Shown piece by piece: positions 1 through 10,597 of a stretch of DNA of 64,000 nucleotides; within the stretch, counting starts at the first letter, position 1, and every line of letters starts with the position of its first letter. A model generated the notes under the pieces. It did not search any database. It saw only the letters and a list, made by a program, of their open reading frames with translations, and was not told the origin of the DNA. The position numbers were made by a program, and so were the translations under genes. Origin of the DNA: Methanospirillum hungatei (GTDB taxonomy: Archaea > Halobacteriota > Methanomicrobia > Methanomicrobiales > Methanospirillaceae); contig NZ_CP077107.1 of the NCBI RefSeq assembly GCF_019263745.1, forward strand, positions 1,984,001 through 2,048,000. The letters are read 5' to 3'.

Positions 1-1730
1 CCGACACGCCTTCGCCTTCTCAGCGAGGGGCACCTGTGTCAGTTCTCGGTACGGACTACATCACCCTTTTCACGGGCTCCTGGAATCAGCATTGTTACCC
101 CATCACCGTTTAGAAAAATTCTCACCATTACGGTACTCCAATTTCATATCCAGCTTAGACGGAGCGACGGCTCCGCAATGCCTATCCGAAAGCGTCAGGA
201 TTGTTTGATGCAGGTACAGGAATATTAACCTGTTTCCCTTTCGGCGTACTCGAATTACGGTACGTCTTAGGACCGACTAACCCTCGACTGACGAACATTG
301 TCGAGGAAACCTAGCCCCTGCGGCGGATTGGATTCTCACCAATCTTAAGCTTCTACTACTGCCAGAATTTTCATTCCTACACGGTCCACAGGATCTTGCA
401 ACCCTGCTTCCGCCCATGCAGGACGCCTCTCTACGCCATCATACTATTATATGGTCCGTGGTATCTGTGGCAGGCTTAAGCCCCGTCCATTTTCAGCGCC
501 CTGAATCTTGACTGGTAAGCTGTTACGCACTTTTTAAAGGGTAGCTGCTTCTAAGCTCACCTCCCAGTTGTCTTTGACCCAGGACTACTTTCAGTGTTTA
601 CACTGAGCCTGCACTGAGGGACATTAACCACGGTCTGGGTTGTCTCCCTTACGCATTACAAGCTTACCCCGTAATGCGGACTTCCGGCCGTCTCAGATGA
701 CAGGGAATTTGGAGTTTGACAGGAGAGTGAGGACTTTCGCCCCCAGCTTCCCCAATCAGTGCTCTACCTCACTGTCTATCTCAGGCCAGGTCATGCTACG
801 GCATGTTTCGAGAGGAACCAGCTGATGCCCGGCTCGATTAATCTTTCACTCCTATACGCAGGTCACGCGAATGATTTGCATATCAAAACCGCTTGCGGTC
901 CTCCACGCACCTTTCGGCACGCTTCAACCTGCCCACGCATAGATCGCCGGGCTTCGGGTCTTATCCTGCTGACTTCACGCACTGGTAGTACGTCGTCCCT
1001 GACCTTGCGGCTGCGGACTTGTTGGTTTCCCTTTGGCTTCTTTCATAGAAATTAACCGTCGCCAACAGAATAAACTCTCTGGCCCGTTCTTCAAAACGTA
1101 CGATATGACACCGGCAACAAAACCCGTACTACCGTCTTGCAACGAGTTCCTTCGCTTTGAAGATCCTTTCGTGCCATATCACGCGATAACCTGTCAGTTT
1201 CAGGCACTTTTCAACACCTTTCCAGGGTTGCTTTTCAGCTTTCGCTCACGCTACTACTACGCTATCGGTTTCGGGGAGTATTTAGTTTTGGAGGTTGATG
1301 ACCCCCACATTCACGCGGGAATTCCGACCCACGTTACTCAGGATACCGCTCAAGCATACATTCATACACATACGGGACTGTCACCCTCTCTGGTACACCG
1401 TTCCAGGCAACTTCAGTTCTGAATGCATGTCTTTTGCTGCGGTCCATACACCACATCTCCCGAAGGATTCGGTTTGAACTCTGTCGTGTTCGATCGCCTC
1501 TACTAACGACATCCCGGTTGGTTTCTTCTCCTGCCCCTACTAAGATGTTTCAATTCGGGGCGTTCCCTTTCCGATGACGGAATGATGCAGAACGCATCTG
1601 GATGTCCTATTCGGGGATCTCCGGTTCAATGGCTCCTTGCGCCTACCCGGAGCTTATCGCAGCTTGGCACGCCCTTCGTCGGCACCCGAACCGAGCCATC
1701 CACTGACAGGCGTAAGAACGTCTTTGTAGT
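1..1730 (-). rRNA. 23S ribosomal RNA, 5' part (cut by the window edge)
   Basis: The reverse complement reads as the 5' half or more of an archaeal large-subunit rRNA. The conserved GTGGATGGCTCGG block, found about 20 nt inside the 5' end of 23S genes, is at about 1691-1703, which puts the mature 5' end near 1725-1735. The 3' part and any 5S gene lie beyond base 1. It is transcribed after 16S and tRNA-Ala from the promoter near 3640. Short open frames in this stretch have no coding value. Confidence 0.95.
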
Positions 1731-1878
1731 TTCTTCAAACCCATGTAACGTCCAGAAACGCCTAGTGATCTCTTTCTGCGTCTCCTTTACACAGCGTATC
1801 ATTGCCCCGGTTTCACGGGGTCTCAAGCCCTTCCCCGGATCTGTCGCCAGACCGGGTGCATCTAAAATCTAACACCAG

Positions 1879-1951
1879 TGGACCCGTGGGGATTTGAACC
1901 CCAGGCCTCGGCGTTGCAAACGCCGCGCTCTTCCAACTGAGCTACGAGCCC
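1879..1951 (-). tRNA. tRNA-Ala (TGC) in the 16S-23S spacer
   Basis: The cloverleaf reads from GGGCTCG (acceptor) at 1951 to A73 at 1879. The anticodon loop TTTGCAA gives anticodon TGC. The acceptor stem has the G3:U70 wobble pair that marks alanine tRNAs. The T arm has GGTTCAAATCC. CCA is not encoded. A tRNA-Ala in the rRNA spacer is usual for Euryarchaeota. Confidence 0.97.
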
Positions 1952-2019
1952 TCTGATTCCATTCCGGAACACTGGCAACTCTATGGTCTGTCTGCATCTG
2001 CTACTACTTTCATTTCGTT

Positions 2020-3485
<1,466 letters not shown>

Positions 3486-3514
3486 TTCCAAATTTCTCGC
3501 ACACTGTATCACTT

Positions 3515-3559
3515 AAAGTATTGGCAGATGTAGACAGATATCCACATTACCAGTATTCC
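3515..3559 (-). other. 5' arm of the 16S precursor processing stem
   Basis: The flank upstream of 16S (3524-3539 and 3549-3559) is complementary to the flank downstream of 16S (about 1985-2009 and 1965-1975), allowing G-U pairs. GCAGATGTAGACAGA here aligns with GCAGATGCAGACAGA, the reverse complement of the 3' flank. Archaeal pre-16S is released by the bulge-helix-bulge endonuclease from such a stem; the exact bulges were not modelled. Confidence 0.75.
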
Positions 3560-3635
3560 TATGTCAGAACCGATACTGCACTTCAATGCATTCGTCGGCT
3601 CTCCATTAAAACGGCCTCTTACGTTGCTCCCTGAA

Positions 3636-3649
3636 GGTTATATACTTTT
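3636..3649 (-). promoter_or_regulatory. Likely rRNA operon promoter (BRE/TATA)
   Basis: On the minus strand the sequence AAAAGTATATAACC looks like a purine-rich BRE followed by a TATA box. It predicts a start near 3612-3617, about 130 nt before mature 16S, which leaves room for the processing stem. It is the best TATA-like match in the gap; other upstream promoters are possible. Confidence 0.6.
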
Positions 3650-4030
3650 GTATTGCCCTTCTCGAACAAACATTCCCCGGCCGCCGGCTCCTGATGTTTC
3701 AGGAAGCGTGTGGGATAACAAAGTTGTATTGATCCAGATATATAGTCATCGATTTGATATCCTAAACCCCCAGACCATTCCCTTCGTCCGACATTCCGGA
3801 TTGTAGGTATGATATCACTCTAAACTCACATTCTTTCAGAATCACTCCGATTGTGAAAAAATCCTCGTATTGGCGAATTGCGCGGTTATGTTAATCTTAC
3901 AACCGAATTACCCCCATACAAAATTTGAGAGAAATGGACCGTTATTTGTCATAAGTCTCGAAAAATATCCTCATTGTTTTTTGATCAAATTTATTAACAA
4001 TAAAACAAAATTTCTTTAGGAGTTCTCATT
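3650..4030. promoter_or_regulatory. Divergent gap between the rRNA operon and the cbi operon, with the cbiM promoter
   Basis: No convincing gene is seen. An AT-rich TATA-like element (AAATTTATTA) at 3987-3996 precedes cbiM, and the Shine-Dalgarno TTTAGGAG is at about 4015-4022, 9 nt before the ATG. That leaves only a very short leader from this box; an AAAAATATCC at 3961-3970 would give a longer one. No cobalamin-riboswitch B12 box was recognised, nor a two-sided NikR-type operator. Confidence 0.5.
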
Positions 4031-4720
4031 ATGCATGTTATGGAAGGATTTCTTCCGCCCCTTTGGGCGGCAATTTGGTGGATTATTTCATTACCATTCA
4101 TTATTTACGGATTCGTTCAATTGAAAAAACTCATTACAGAGAATAAAGATGCACTTCCACTCCTGGGTATTTGTGGCGCACTTATCTTTATCCTCTCAGC
4201 ACTCAAACTTCCGTCAGTCACCGGAAGTTGTTCCCATCCTACCGGGACCGGCCTCTCAGCCATCGTGTTCGGCCCTTTCGTAACCACCATCATCGGATTT
4301 ATCGTCCTCCTCTTCCAGGCACTCTTCCTGGCACATGGTGGGCTTTCAACCCTTGGTGCAAACACATTTTCGATGGCAATATGCGGTCCGTTTTTGGGAT
4401 ACTATGTCTACCGCGCTCTTCGTGATACCAAACTAAACATGTATATCACGGTATTTATCGCCGTTGCTCTCGCTGATCTCTTCACCTACGTCATCACCGC
4501 TCTTGAGCTCACCCTGGCTGTACCGGCTGGAGACCTTGGATTCGGGGGCCTGTTTGCAACCTTCCTTGGTGTCTTTGCAATAACGCAGATTCCACTGGCA
4601 ATCCTGGAAGGAGCTGTGCTCGCACTGGTGTTCAAATACATTGTTGATATTAAACCAGACATTATTGTCAGAATGAAAATATTCTCTGAAGAGAAGATCA
4701 AAGCCGCACGGGGAGAGTGA
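4031..4720 (+). CDS. cbiM: CbiM, substrate-binding membrane subunit of the cobalt ECF transporter
   Basis: This is the integral-membrane S component that binds cobalt for the CbiMNQO importer. The 229-residue protein starts MHVMEGFLPP. In this family the N-terminal amine and His2 are metal ligands, which fixes the start at 4031. Several hydrophobic helices follow, with a His-containing segment (GSCSHPTGTG, about 66-75) typical of CbiM. It is the first gene of the operon, 3 nt before cbiN, and feeds cobalt to the corrin genes downstream. A nickel transporter is the usual alternative for this family, but the corrin genes argue for cobalt. Confidence 0.95.
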   Translation: MHVMEGFLPPLWAAIWWIISLPFIIYGFVQLKKLITENKDALPLLGICGALIFILSALKLPSVTGSCSHPTGTGLSAIVFGPFVTTIIGFIVLLFQALFLAHGGLSTLGANTFSMAICGPFLGYYVYRALRDTKLNMYITVFIAVALADLFTYVITALELTLAVPAGDLGFGGLFATFLGVFAITQIPLAILEGAVLALVFKYIVDIKPDIIVRMKIFSEEKIKAARGE

Positions 4721-4723
4721 AAA

Positions 4724-5026
4724 ATGAAATATCAATTTGAGATTATCGTCGGAATCATTGTGATCCTGTTCATCGGAGTGTTTCTCTACACCGCTTCCAT
4801 CAACCCGGATGCAGAGTTCGGAGGTTCAGACGGCGTTGGATCAGCAGTTGTTTCTGAACTGACCGGAGTTGCAGAAGATGATGTCGCCCCCCTGATTCCC
4901 CAGTGGGCACCCCCATCCGGTGAGATCGAATCTGGATTATTTGCACTTCAGGCAGCATTTGGCGGAATTATTCTCGGACTGGGGTTTGGATACTTACTAG
5001 GACAACGAAAAATAAATCAAAATTGA
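4724..5026 (+). CDS. cbiN: CbiN, small accessory subunit of the cobalt transporter
   Basis: A 100-residue protein with a membrane helix at about 5-24, an extracellular acidic stretch containing the CbiN hallmark NPDAEFGGSDG (about 27-37), and a second helix at about 73-92. CbiN assists CbiM in loading cobalt. It sits between cbiM (3-nt gap) and cbiQ (7-nt gap), the standard order. Length and two-helix topology match the family. Confidence 0.94.
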   Translation: MKYQFEIIVGIIVILFIGVFLYTASINPDAEFGGSDGVGSAVVSELTGVAEDDVAPLIPQWAPPSGEIESGLFALQAAFGGIILGLGFGYLLGQRKINQN

Positions 5027-5033
5027 ATCAATA

Positions 5034-5813
5034 ATGTTTGCCCATGATTTCCTGGAAGAAGCAGCACAACATAATGCCCTTCTACAGGTCCATCCATATA
5101 CCAAACTTCTTCTTGGTATTGGATCAATCATCCTTGTTTTATTAACGCCAAATTATATTGTCCCTTGTTTTCTTGCGATATCTTTGAGTATCGTAATCAT
5201 TGTTATCGCAAAGATAAATTTCAAGTTTTATCTGAAACTGCTTGAAATTCCGCTCAGCTTTGCACTCTTGAGCGCACTTGTCATCATTTTTCTTTCCGAG
5301 GGAGTGACAGAAATATGGTCATTCCAGGTATTTTCCTGGCTTACCCTCACCGTAACTGAGGAAAGCCTGAATCAGGGACTGCATATTTTCGCTAGAGTTT
5401 TCGGAGGCATGTGCGCTTTGTTTTTCATATCCCTGACAACACCCATGACCGATCTCTTCGGTATCATGAAAAAACTGAAAGTCCCTGACCTGTTTATTGA
5501 CCTTTCAATGATCATCTACCGGTACATCTTCATTTTTATGGAAAAAGCCCACCAGATATATCTCGCACAACAGATGCGTCTTGGATACACCAAACCCCGC
5601 GAAGCAATCAAATCCTACAGCATGCTCTTTGGGAGCATCTTCATCACATCATGGGATGCGGGCGAAGATCTTATTCATGCCATGGATTGCCGATGCTATA
5701 ATGGAAAATACGCAAAAATGATCACCTATAATCCAATGGAATGGAGATCTCTTTCTGTTGTTTCTATCTATCTTTTCATCATCATCGGCATGATCCTCTG
5801 GACATCAGGGTAA
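5034..5813 (+). CDS. cbiQ: CbiQ, transmembrane energy-coupling subunit (ECF-T)
   Basis: A 259-residue polytopic membrane protein of the ECF transporter T-component family that couples the CbiO ATPase to CbiM. Hydrophobic segments cover about 25-80, 108-125 and 235-257. The cytoplasmic part holds the conserved MRLGYTKPREAI (about 181-192) and ITSWDAGEDLIHAMDCRCY, the coupling-helix region with the family Arg/Gly pattern. The gene lies between cbiN and cbiO. Size is normal. Confidence 0.94.
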   Translation: MFAHDFLEEAAQHNALLQVHPYTKLLLGIGSIILVLLTPNYIVPCFLAISLSIVIIVIAKINFKFYLKLLEIPLSFALLSALVIIFLSEGVTEIWSFQVFSWLTLTVTEESLNQGLHIFARVFGGMCALFFISLTTPMTDLFGIMKKLKVPDLFIDLSMIIYRYIFIFMEKAHQIYLAQQMRLGYTKPREAIKSYSMLFGSIFITSWDAGEDLIHAMDCRCYNGKYAKMITYNPMEWRSLSVVSIYLFIIIGMILWTSG

Positions 5814-5826
5814 AGGAAAAGATCAC

Positions 5827-7023
5827 ATGGAACCACTCATCGAACTCAGAGATCTCGAATATGCATATCCATATGCCTCCCCTGCACTCTTAGCTATCAG
5901 CCTCCGTATTCAGAGAGGAGAAAAGATTGCTCTGGTCGGTTCTAATGGAGCAGGAAAATCCACCCTCCTCCTCACCCTCAATGGGATGATACGACCAGAC
6001 AAGGGATTGGTTACCTTCCATGGAAACCCGGTTTCATATGATCGTGCATCACTTCGGAAGATCAGGCAGAAGATCGGGTTTGTCTTTCAGGATCCGGATG
6101 TTCAGATAATTGCACCTACCGTATGGCAGGATGTCGCATTTGGACCGGTGAACCTGGATTATTCAGATGAACAGGTGAAGCAGGTAGTTACAGATGCGCT
6201 GCATAGCGTCGGACTCGAAGGTTTTGAGAAGCGTCCTCCTTATCACCTTTCAGGCGGGGAGAAGAAGAGGGTCGCCATCGCAGGGATCCTTGCCATGGAT
6301 CCTGATGTCCTCATCCTGGACGAACCTACGAGCATGCTTGATCCTGCCGGAAGCGAAGACATTATGGACCTCCTTGATGAACTCAACCACCAGGGGAAAA
6401 CTATCATCATCTCCACCCATGACGTTGAGCTTGCCTATCCCTGGGCCGACCGTATAGTTCTGATGGAAAAGGGTAGGATAATAGCATCTGGAACTCCGGG
6501 AGAGGCATTCTCAGATAAAGAACTGGTCAGGCGGGCACGGCTGAAAACGCCGATACTTCTTGAGCTCTCGCAGGAACTGAAGAGCAGGGGAATGAAAACA
6601 CCGGGAACCTTACCTAGAACCGTCCTTGACATCATCAGAATCATCGAGCAGGATCATCATGGATCAATCCGCCTCTCTGACAATGGATATGGGACAATAC
6701 ATGTCGGGGATGTTGACCAGATATCCGGACCACATATACAGGCGATTCTTGCCAGGACTTCATGTGACACCATCGGAGTGATGGGAAGCAGGGCAAAAAT
6801 TTGTGCCCGCCAATGGGGTCTGACTCCGGATATCTCCTATGCAGTCATCGACAAATGTATCCTCCAGGCAATGAACGGGCGAACCAGTCTTATTCTGACA
6901 ACCGGAGGGATGGTTACCAGGGTTTTTGAACGGGTGACCATGTTTAACCAGACAAACAACCGGTCAATTCCGGTTCGATCACTCATACACAATGAAAACC
7001 CGGATAAACTACCGGGTATCTGA
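5827..7023 (+). CDS. cbiO: CbiO, ATPase of the cobalt transporter, with an extra C-terminal domain
   Basis: ABC ATPase powering cobalt import. Walker A GSNGAGKST is at 38-46, followed by the Q-loop (VFQDPDVQ), signature LSGGEKKR, Walker B ILDEPTS and H-loop STHD. These fill the first 240 residues or so. The protein is 398 residues while the family is usually near 270. The extra roughly 120 residues (about 275-398) contain an alpha/beta-looking stretch with TIGVMGSRAKICARQWG and SLILTTGGMV. I do not recognise this domain; it may sense a ligand or regulate. The frame is clean through it, so it is not a read-through artefact. Confidence 0.93.
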   Translation: MEPLIELRDLEYAYPYASPALLAISLRIQRGEKIALVGSNGAGKSTLLLTLNGMIRPDKGLVTFHGNPVSYDRASLRKIRQKIGFVFQDPDVQIIAPTVWQDVAFGPVNLDYSDEQVKQVVTDALHSVGLEGFEKRPPYHLSGGEKKRVAIAGILAMDPDVLILDEPTSMLDPAGSEDIMDLLDELNHQGKTIIISTHDVELAYPWADRIVLMEKGRIIASGTPGEAFSDKELVRRARLKTPILLELSQELKSRGMKTPGTLPRTVLDIIRIIEQDHHGSIRLSDNGYGTIHVGDVDQISGPHIQAILARTSCDTIGVMGSRAKICARQWGLTPDISYAVIDKCILQAMNGRTSLILTTGGMVTRVFERVTMFNQTNNRSIPVRSLIHNENPDKLPGI

Positions 7024-7068
7024 CCTCTGAAATGTTCAAAACCAATCACTTTTGAAGGGCACCCGCTA

Positions 7069-7629
7069 ATGTATACGGAGCATATGATACATCGTCCACC
7101 GGATAAACCACCAACAGGCGGACCAACAAAGGATGAAGTGCTGGCAATAGCCATGCACAAACTGGATCTGAAACCAGCAGATATTTTTGCTGATATCGGG
7201 TGTGGGACCGGAAAAGTTACCCTGACCGCTGCACCACTGGTTTCTCATGTCCATGCCATGGATATCAGAGAGGAAGCATACCGATGGACCTGTGAAGAAC
7301 TGCGAAAGAGTGGTTTTGCAAATGTAACACCGCACTTTGGCAACGCTGTTTCTATTCTCTCCTCTCTGGAAAAAGTAGATAAAGCCTTCGTTGGGGGGTC
7401 GAAGAATCTTTCTGATATCATCACCCGGCTTGCTCACCTGAAGGTGAAAACCATTGTTATCACTGCAGTTCTTCTTGAAACGCTCAATATTGCACAATCA
7501 ACATTACAGGAATTTGATATGTTTCATGACGTCACCCTTGTTCAGGTTTCAAAAAGTATGCCCCTTGCCGGGGGATTTATGCTCAAACCCCTTGACCCGG
7601 TATTCATCATCACCGGAGGGGTTGCCTGA
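7069..7629 (+). CDS. cbiT: CbiT, cobalt-precorrin-6B C15-methyltransferase (decarboxylating)
   Basis: A 186-residue Rossmann-fold SAM methyltransferase that methylates C15 and removes the C12 acetate carboxyl. The SAM motif DIGCGTGK is near residues 43-50, preceded by PPTGGPTKDEVLA, a CbiT signature. The stand-alone form (without a fused CbiE) is typical of archaea, and cbiE is present at the end of this operon. It comes 45 nt after cbiO and its stop overlaps the cbiL start. A second ATG at 7084 is possible, but the GAAGGG at 7053-7058 supports 7069. Confidence 0.93.
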   Translation: MYTEHMIHRPPDKPPTGGPTKDEVLAIAMHKLDLKPADIFADIGCGTGKVTLTAAPLVSHVHAMDIREEAYRWTCEELRKSGFANVTPHFGNAVSILSSLEKVDKAFVGGSKNLSDIITRLAHLKVKTIVITAVLLETLNIAQSTLQEFDMFHDVTLVQVSKSMPLAGGFMLKPLDPVFIITGGVA

Positions 7630-8240
7630 TGCTCACCGGAGTGGGTCTTGGTCCTGGCGATCCTGAGCTTCTGACCCTCAAGGCGGTTCGCATGCTGCAG
7701 AAAGCAGATGTTGTGTATATTCCAGGCGGTCTGGCAAGGCGTCTGGTTGAGCCATACTGCACCCCCATTGAACTTCCCTTTCCCATGAGTCATGACGAAG
7801 AGATGATTCGGGCGCAGATCATCGAGAATTCTGAAAAGATTGCGACAGATGCCAGGGATAAGAATGTCGTCTTTGGAATCATTGGTGACCCGAATATCTT
7901 TTCAACCTTCTCCCGTCTCACGGTTATCCTGAAGGAGAGATATCCGGATATCACCGTAGGTACTGTTCCCGGCATCTCATCAATAACGGCACTCATGTCT
8001 GAGACCGGGCTTCCCATTACCGGGGGATTTTGTGTCACCGACGGGAGTGCGATAAAATCCCTGATTCGGATGAAAGTCAGAAAACCCCATGAGTTGGCAG
8101 AAAATCTCCGGAAAGAAGGGTACTCAAGGTTTTCACTGGTGGAGCGGATGTATATGGACGGTATGCAGGTCCTCACCGGGGATGACCTTCCGGAAGAGAG
8201 CAGTTACTTCTCACTCCTGTATGCAGAGCGTGACATATGA
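7629..8240 (+). CDS. cbiL: CbiL, cobalt-precorrin-2 C20-methyltransferase
   Basis: Class III (tetrapyrrole) SAM methyltransferase of 203 residues that adds the C20 methyl group, the first methylation after cobalt insertion. It begins with the family glycine motif GVGLGPGDPELLTLKA (about 4-19); a second SAM loop (GIIGDPNIFST) is near 77-87. YIPGG and PGISS also fit CbiL rather than CbiF or CbiH. The start overlaps the cbiT stop by one base, and its end overlaps cbiF by 4 nt, indicating coupled translation. Confidence 0.9.
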   Translation: MLTGVGLGPGDPELLTLKAVRMLQKADVVYIPGGLARRLVEPYCTPIELPFPMSHDEEMIRAQIIENSEKIATDARDKNVVFGIIGDPNIFSTFSRLTVILKERYPDITVGTVPGISSITALMSETGLPITGGFCVTDGSAIKSLIRMKVRKPHELAENLRKEGYSRFSLVERMYMDGMQVLTGDDLPEESSYFSLLYAERDI

Positions 8241-8953
8241 ATAAAATCTGGTTTATTGGTGCCGGACCTGGAGATCCTGATCTCATTACTGTGAAGGGAC
8301 GAAGACTCCTTGACTCCGCTGACATCCTGATATATGCCGGATCACTGGTCAATCCTGACCTTGTTGCAAGTTCTCCGGCGGGCGAGAAGTATGACAGTAA
8401 TGGCATGAGCCTTGAAGAGATGGTTCCCATCATGGTCAGGGGAATTCGGGAAGGAAAAACGGTAATCAGACTTCATTCAGGAGATCCTGCACTCTATGGG
8501 GCAATCGTTGAACAGATTGATCTTCTAAAGCAGGAAGGCATATCTGTCGAAGTCGTCCCGGGAGTCTCATCGCTCTTTGGCGCTGCAGCAGCATTACAGG
8601 CTCAGCTGACACTTCGGGGAGTATCAGAATCGGTCATCATCACCCGCCCCGCTGGAAAAACCCTTGAGAAAGACAAGATATTCGAACTCTCACAGACCGG
8701 CGAAACCATGGCAGTCTTCCTGGGAACTGACAAACTTGAGGAGATTACATCCCGCCTGGCCTGCCACCCGGAGACTACTGCTGTGGTAATATACCACGCA
8801 ACATGGCCAGATCAGAAGATCATCAGGGGAACGGTGCAGGACATTGCCAGGAAAGCGGCGGATGCAGGGATTACAAAATCTGCTCTTCTGCTTATTGGTG
8901 AAGTATTTGCAGAAGATCCACAAGGACATATCAGGTCATTCCTTTATTCATGA
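8237..8953 (+). CDS. cbiF: CbiF, cobalt-precorrin-4 C11-methyltransferase
   Basis: Tetrapyrrole methyltransferase of 238 residues. FIGAGPGDPDLITVKG at 6-21 and YAGSLVNP near 35-42 are CbiF/CobM signatures; LHSGDPALYGA is the second SAM loop. It methylates C11 of cobalt-precorrin-4. It overlaps both neighbours by 4 nt (ATGA junctions), within the strict operon order. Confidence 0.94.
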   Translation: MNKIWFIGAGPGDPDLITVKGRRLLDSADILIYAGSLVNPDLVASSPAGEKYDSNGMSLEEMVPIMVRGIREGKTVIRLHSGDPALYGAIVEQIDLLKQEGISVEVVPGVSSLFGAAAALQAQLTLRGVSESVIITRPAGKTLEKDKIFELSQTGETMAVFLGTDKLEEITSRLACHPETTAVVIYHATWPDQKIIRGTVQDIARKAADAGITKSALLLIGEVFAEDPQGHIRSFLYS

Positions 8954-9822
8954 GTACGGTTGTAACAGCGCTCCCGTACTTTCAGGAGCAGGGAGAGAGA
9001 ATCGCTAAAGCAATTAACGCAGAGTTTATCCCCTACCGTTCAGGATTATTCTCTGAACTCTTTCAGACCACACAGCGGATAGTTGCGATCATGGCAATCG
9101 GCATCGTAATCCGGAATATAGCGCCCCTGATCCATGACAAGTGGACAGATCCTGCAGTTGTCGTGATAAGTCCTGATATGCAGTATGCAATACCTGTTCT
9201 GGGAGGTCATCATGGAGCAAATGATCTTGCATACCTGCTACAGGAGAGATGCAACCTAACTCCGGTCATCACCACCGCAACCGAAGCAACCGGACGGGAA
9301 GCTGTCGAAGTCCTGGCAACCCGTGAAAACCTCCGGGTTATCAATACCCGGTCCACCAGGCAGGCGAACGCATCGGTCCTTATCGGGAATGCCGGAGTAT
9401 ACCGGGTGCCAGGTCCCGGGATGGTTATTGCGGGATCAGGAGTCTCATTCCTTGTTGCAGATGGACCGTATGTGGTCGGTATCGGATGCAGGCTGGGAAC
9501 ATCTGCAGATGAAATCATGCAGGCAATTCATTCCGCATGTGAAGCGGCCGGTATCAATTTAGAAGATATTGCCATCTATGCATCCGGCGCAATCAAATCT
9601 CATGAGTCGGGCCTTCTTGAAGCGATCAGAACACTGGGCAGAAATATCATCTTTCTTGATCCATCCGACCTGAATGAGGAGGCCCCCCCTTCAAAGTCTG
9701 CTGCATCACGGTTCGGACTTCCCGGTGTTGCAGAACCAGCAGCACTTGCTGTATCAGTCCATCACCACCTCATCCTGGAGAAACAGATCTATGGAAACGT
9801 CACCATCGCAATCGCAGAATAA
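8950..9822 (+). CDS. cbiG: CbiG, cobalt-precorrin-5A hydrolase
   Basis: A 290-residue CbiG that opens the delta-lactone of cobalt-precorrin-5A and releases acetaldehyde, the step that marks the anaerobic pathway. The N-terminal region has IGIVIRNIAPLIHDKWTDPAVVV and the middle VLGGHHGANDLA (about 76-87), both CbiG hallmarks. The C-terminal domain has GIGCRLGTSADEI. Start overlaps cbiF by 4 nt. Its last 32 nt overlap the chosen start of cbiH. Confidence 0.94.
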   Translation: MSTVVTALPYFQEQGERIAKAINAEFIPYRSGLFSELFQTTQRIVAIMAIGIVIRNIAPLIHDKWTDPAVVVISPDMQYAIPVLGGHHGANDLAYLLQERCNLTPVITTATEATGREAVEVLATRENLRVINTRSTRQANASVLIGNAGVYRVPGPGMVIAGSGVSFLVADGPYVVGIGCRLGTSADEIMQAIHSACEAAGINLEDIAIYASGAIKSHESGLLEAIRTLGRNIIFLDPSDLNEEAPPSKSAASRFGLPGVAEPAALAVSVHHHLILEKQIYGNVTIAIAE

Positions 9823-10597
9823 AACTCAAACTCCCACCGGCTCACTCGCAGTCGTCGGAATAGGCCCTGGCAGTCCGGAGATGCTGACTATCGCAGCTGA
9901 AAAAGCAATAAAGAACGCGGACATTGTCATCGGGAATGACTTTTACATCAACCAGATACCCCATTTATTTACTCATCAGGAAGTCATCAAAAGTCAGATG
10001 GGAAAAGAGGTAAACCGCGCAAAGCAGGCTATTGCTCTTGCACAGGACAAACATGTCGTCATGGTATCCGGTGGAGATCCTGGCGTATATGGAATGGCCG
10101 GACTTATCCTTGAGATGGCCGAACGAATTGCTCCGGACCTGAAGATTGACATCATTCCTGGAGTGACGGCTGCAAGTGCCGGTGCTGCTCTGCTTGGGGC
10201 TCCTCTCACCAATGATTTTGCTGTCATCAGCCTTTCAGACCTGCTTACACCCCGTGATGTTATAAAGAAACGCATCAGGGCATTATGTACGGCCGGGATC
10301 CCTATTGTACTCTATAATCCCAAAAGCCGCACACGAACCAGCCTGTTTGAAGATGTCGTCGATATCGCACGCGAACACCTCGCCGGTGAAACCCCGGTGG
10401 GGATTGTAAAGGATGCCTACCGTCCGGATGAGACGATTATCGTCACCACTCTTGCGAATGTCATGGACGTTTTTGATAGTGTAGACATGCACACCGTTGT
10501 TTTTATTGGCGGTGAAGAGACACGAATGCTCAGGAGATATGCAGATGCCAGAGGAATGTTCACCCCCCGCGGGTACCACCGGAAATATGTCTACTAA
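9791..10597 (+). CDS. cbiH: CbiH, cobalt-precorrin-3 C17-methyltransferase (ring contraction)
   Basis: SAM methyltransferase (268 residues) that methylates C17 and contracts the ring. Motifs are VVGIGPGSPEMLTIAA, SGGDPGVYGMAG and a central PGVTAASAGAALLGAPL; ISLSDLLTPRDVI and YNPKSRTRT are CbiH/CobJ signatures. The frame is open further upstream to 9674, but the ATG at 9791 gives the family-length N terminus; the upstream part lies inside cbiG and has no homology look. It overlaps cbiG by 32 nt and cbiC by 11 nt. Confidence 0.92.
   Translation: METSPSQSQNKTQTPTGSLAVVGIGPGSPEMLTIAAEKAIKNADIVIGNDFYINQIPHLFTHQEVIKSQMGKEVNRAKQAIALAQDKHVVMVSGGDPGVYGMAGLILEMAERIAPDLKIDIIPGVTAASAGAALLGAPLTNDFAVISLSDLLTPRDVIKKRIRALCTAGIPIVLYNPKSRTRTSLFEDVVDIAREHLAGETPVGIVKDAYRPDETIIVTTLANVMDVFDSVDMHTVVFIGGEETRMLRRYADARGMFTPRGYHRKYVY

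Noticed and set aside
3561-3806. Open frame of 81 codons upstream of 16S
   Set aside because: It overlaps the rRNA leader and promoter, has no ribosome site and no family resemblance.
3810-4030. Cobalamin riboswitch or NikR operator before cbiM
   Set aside because: No B12 box or paired NikR half-sites were seen, and the leader predicted from the nearest TATA box is very short.
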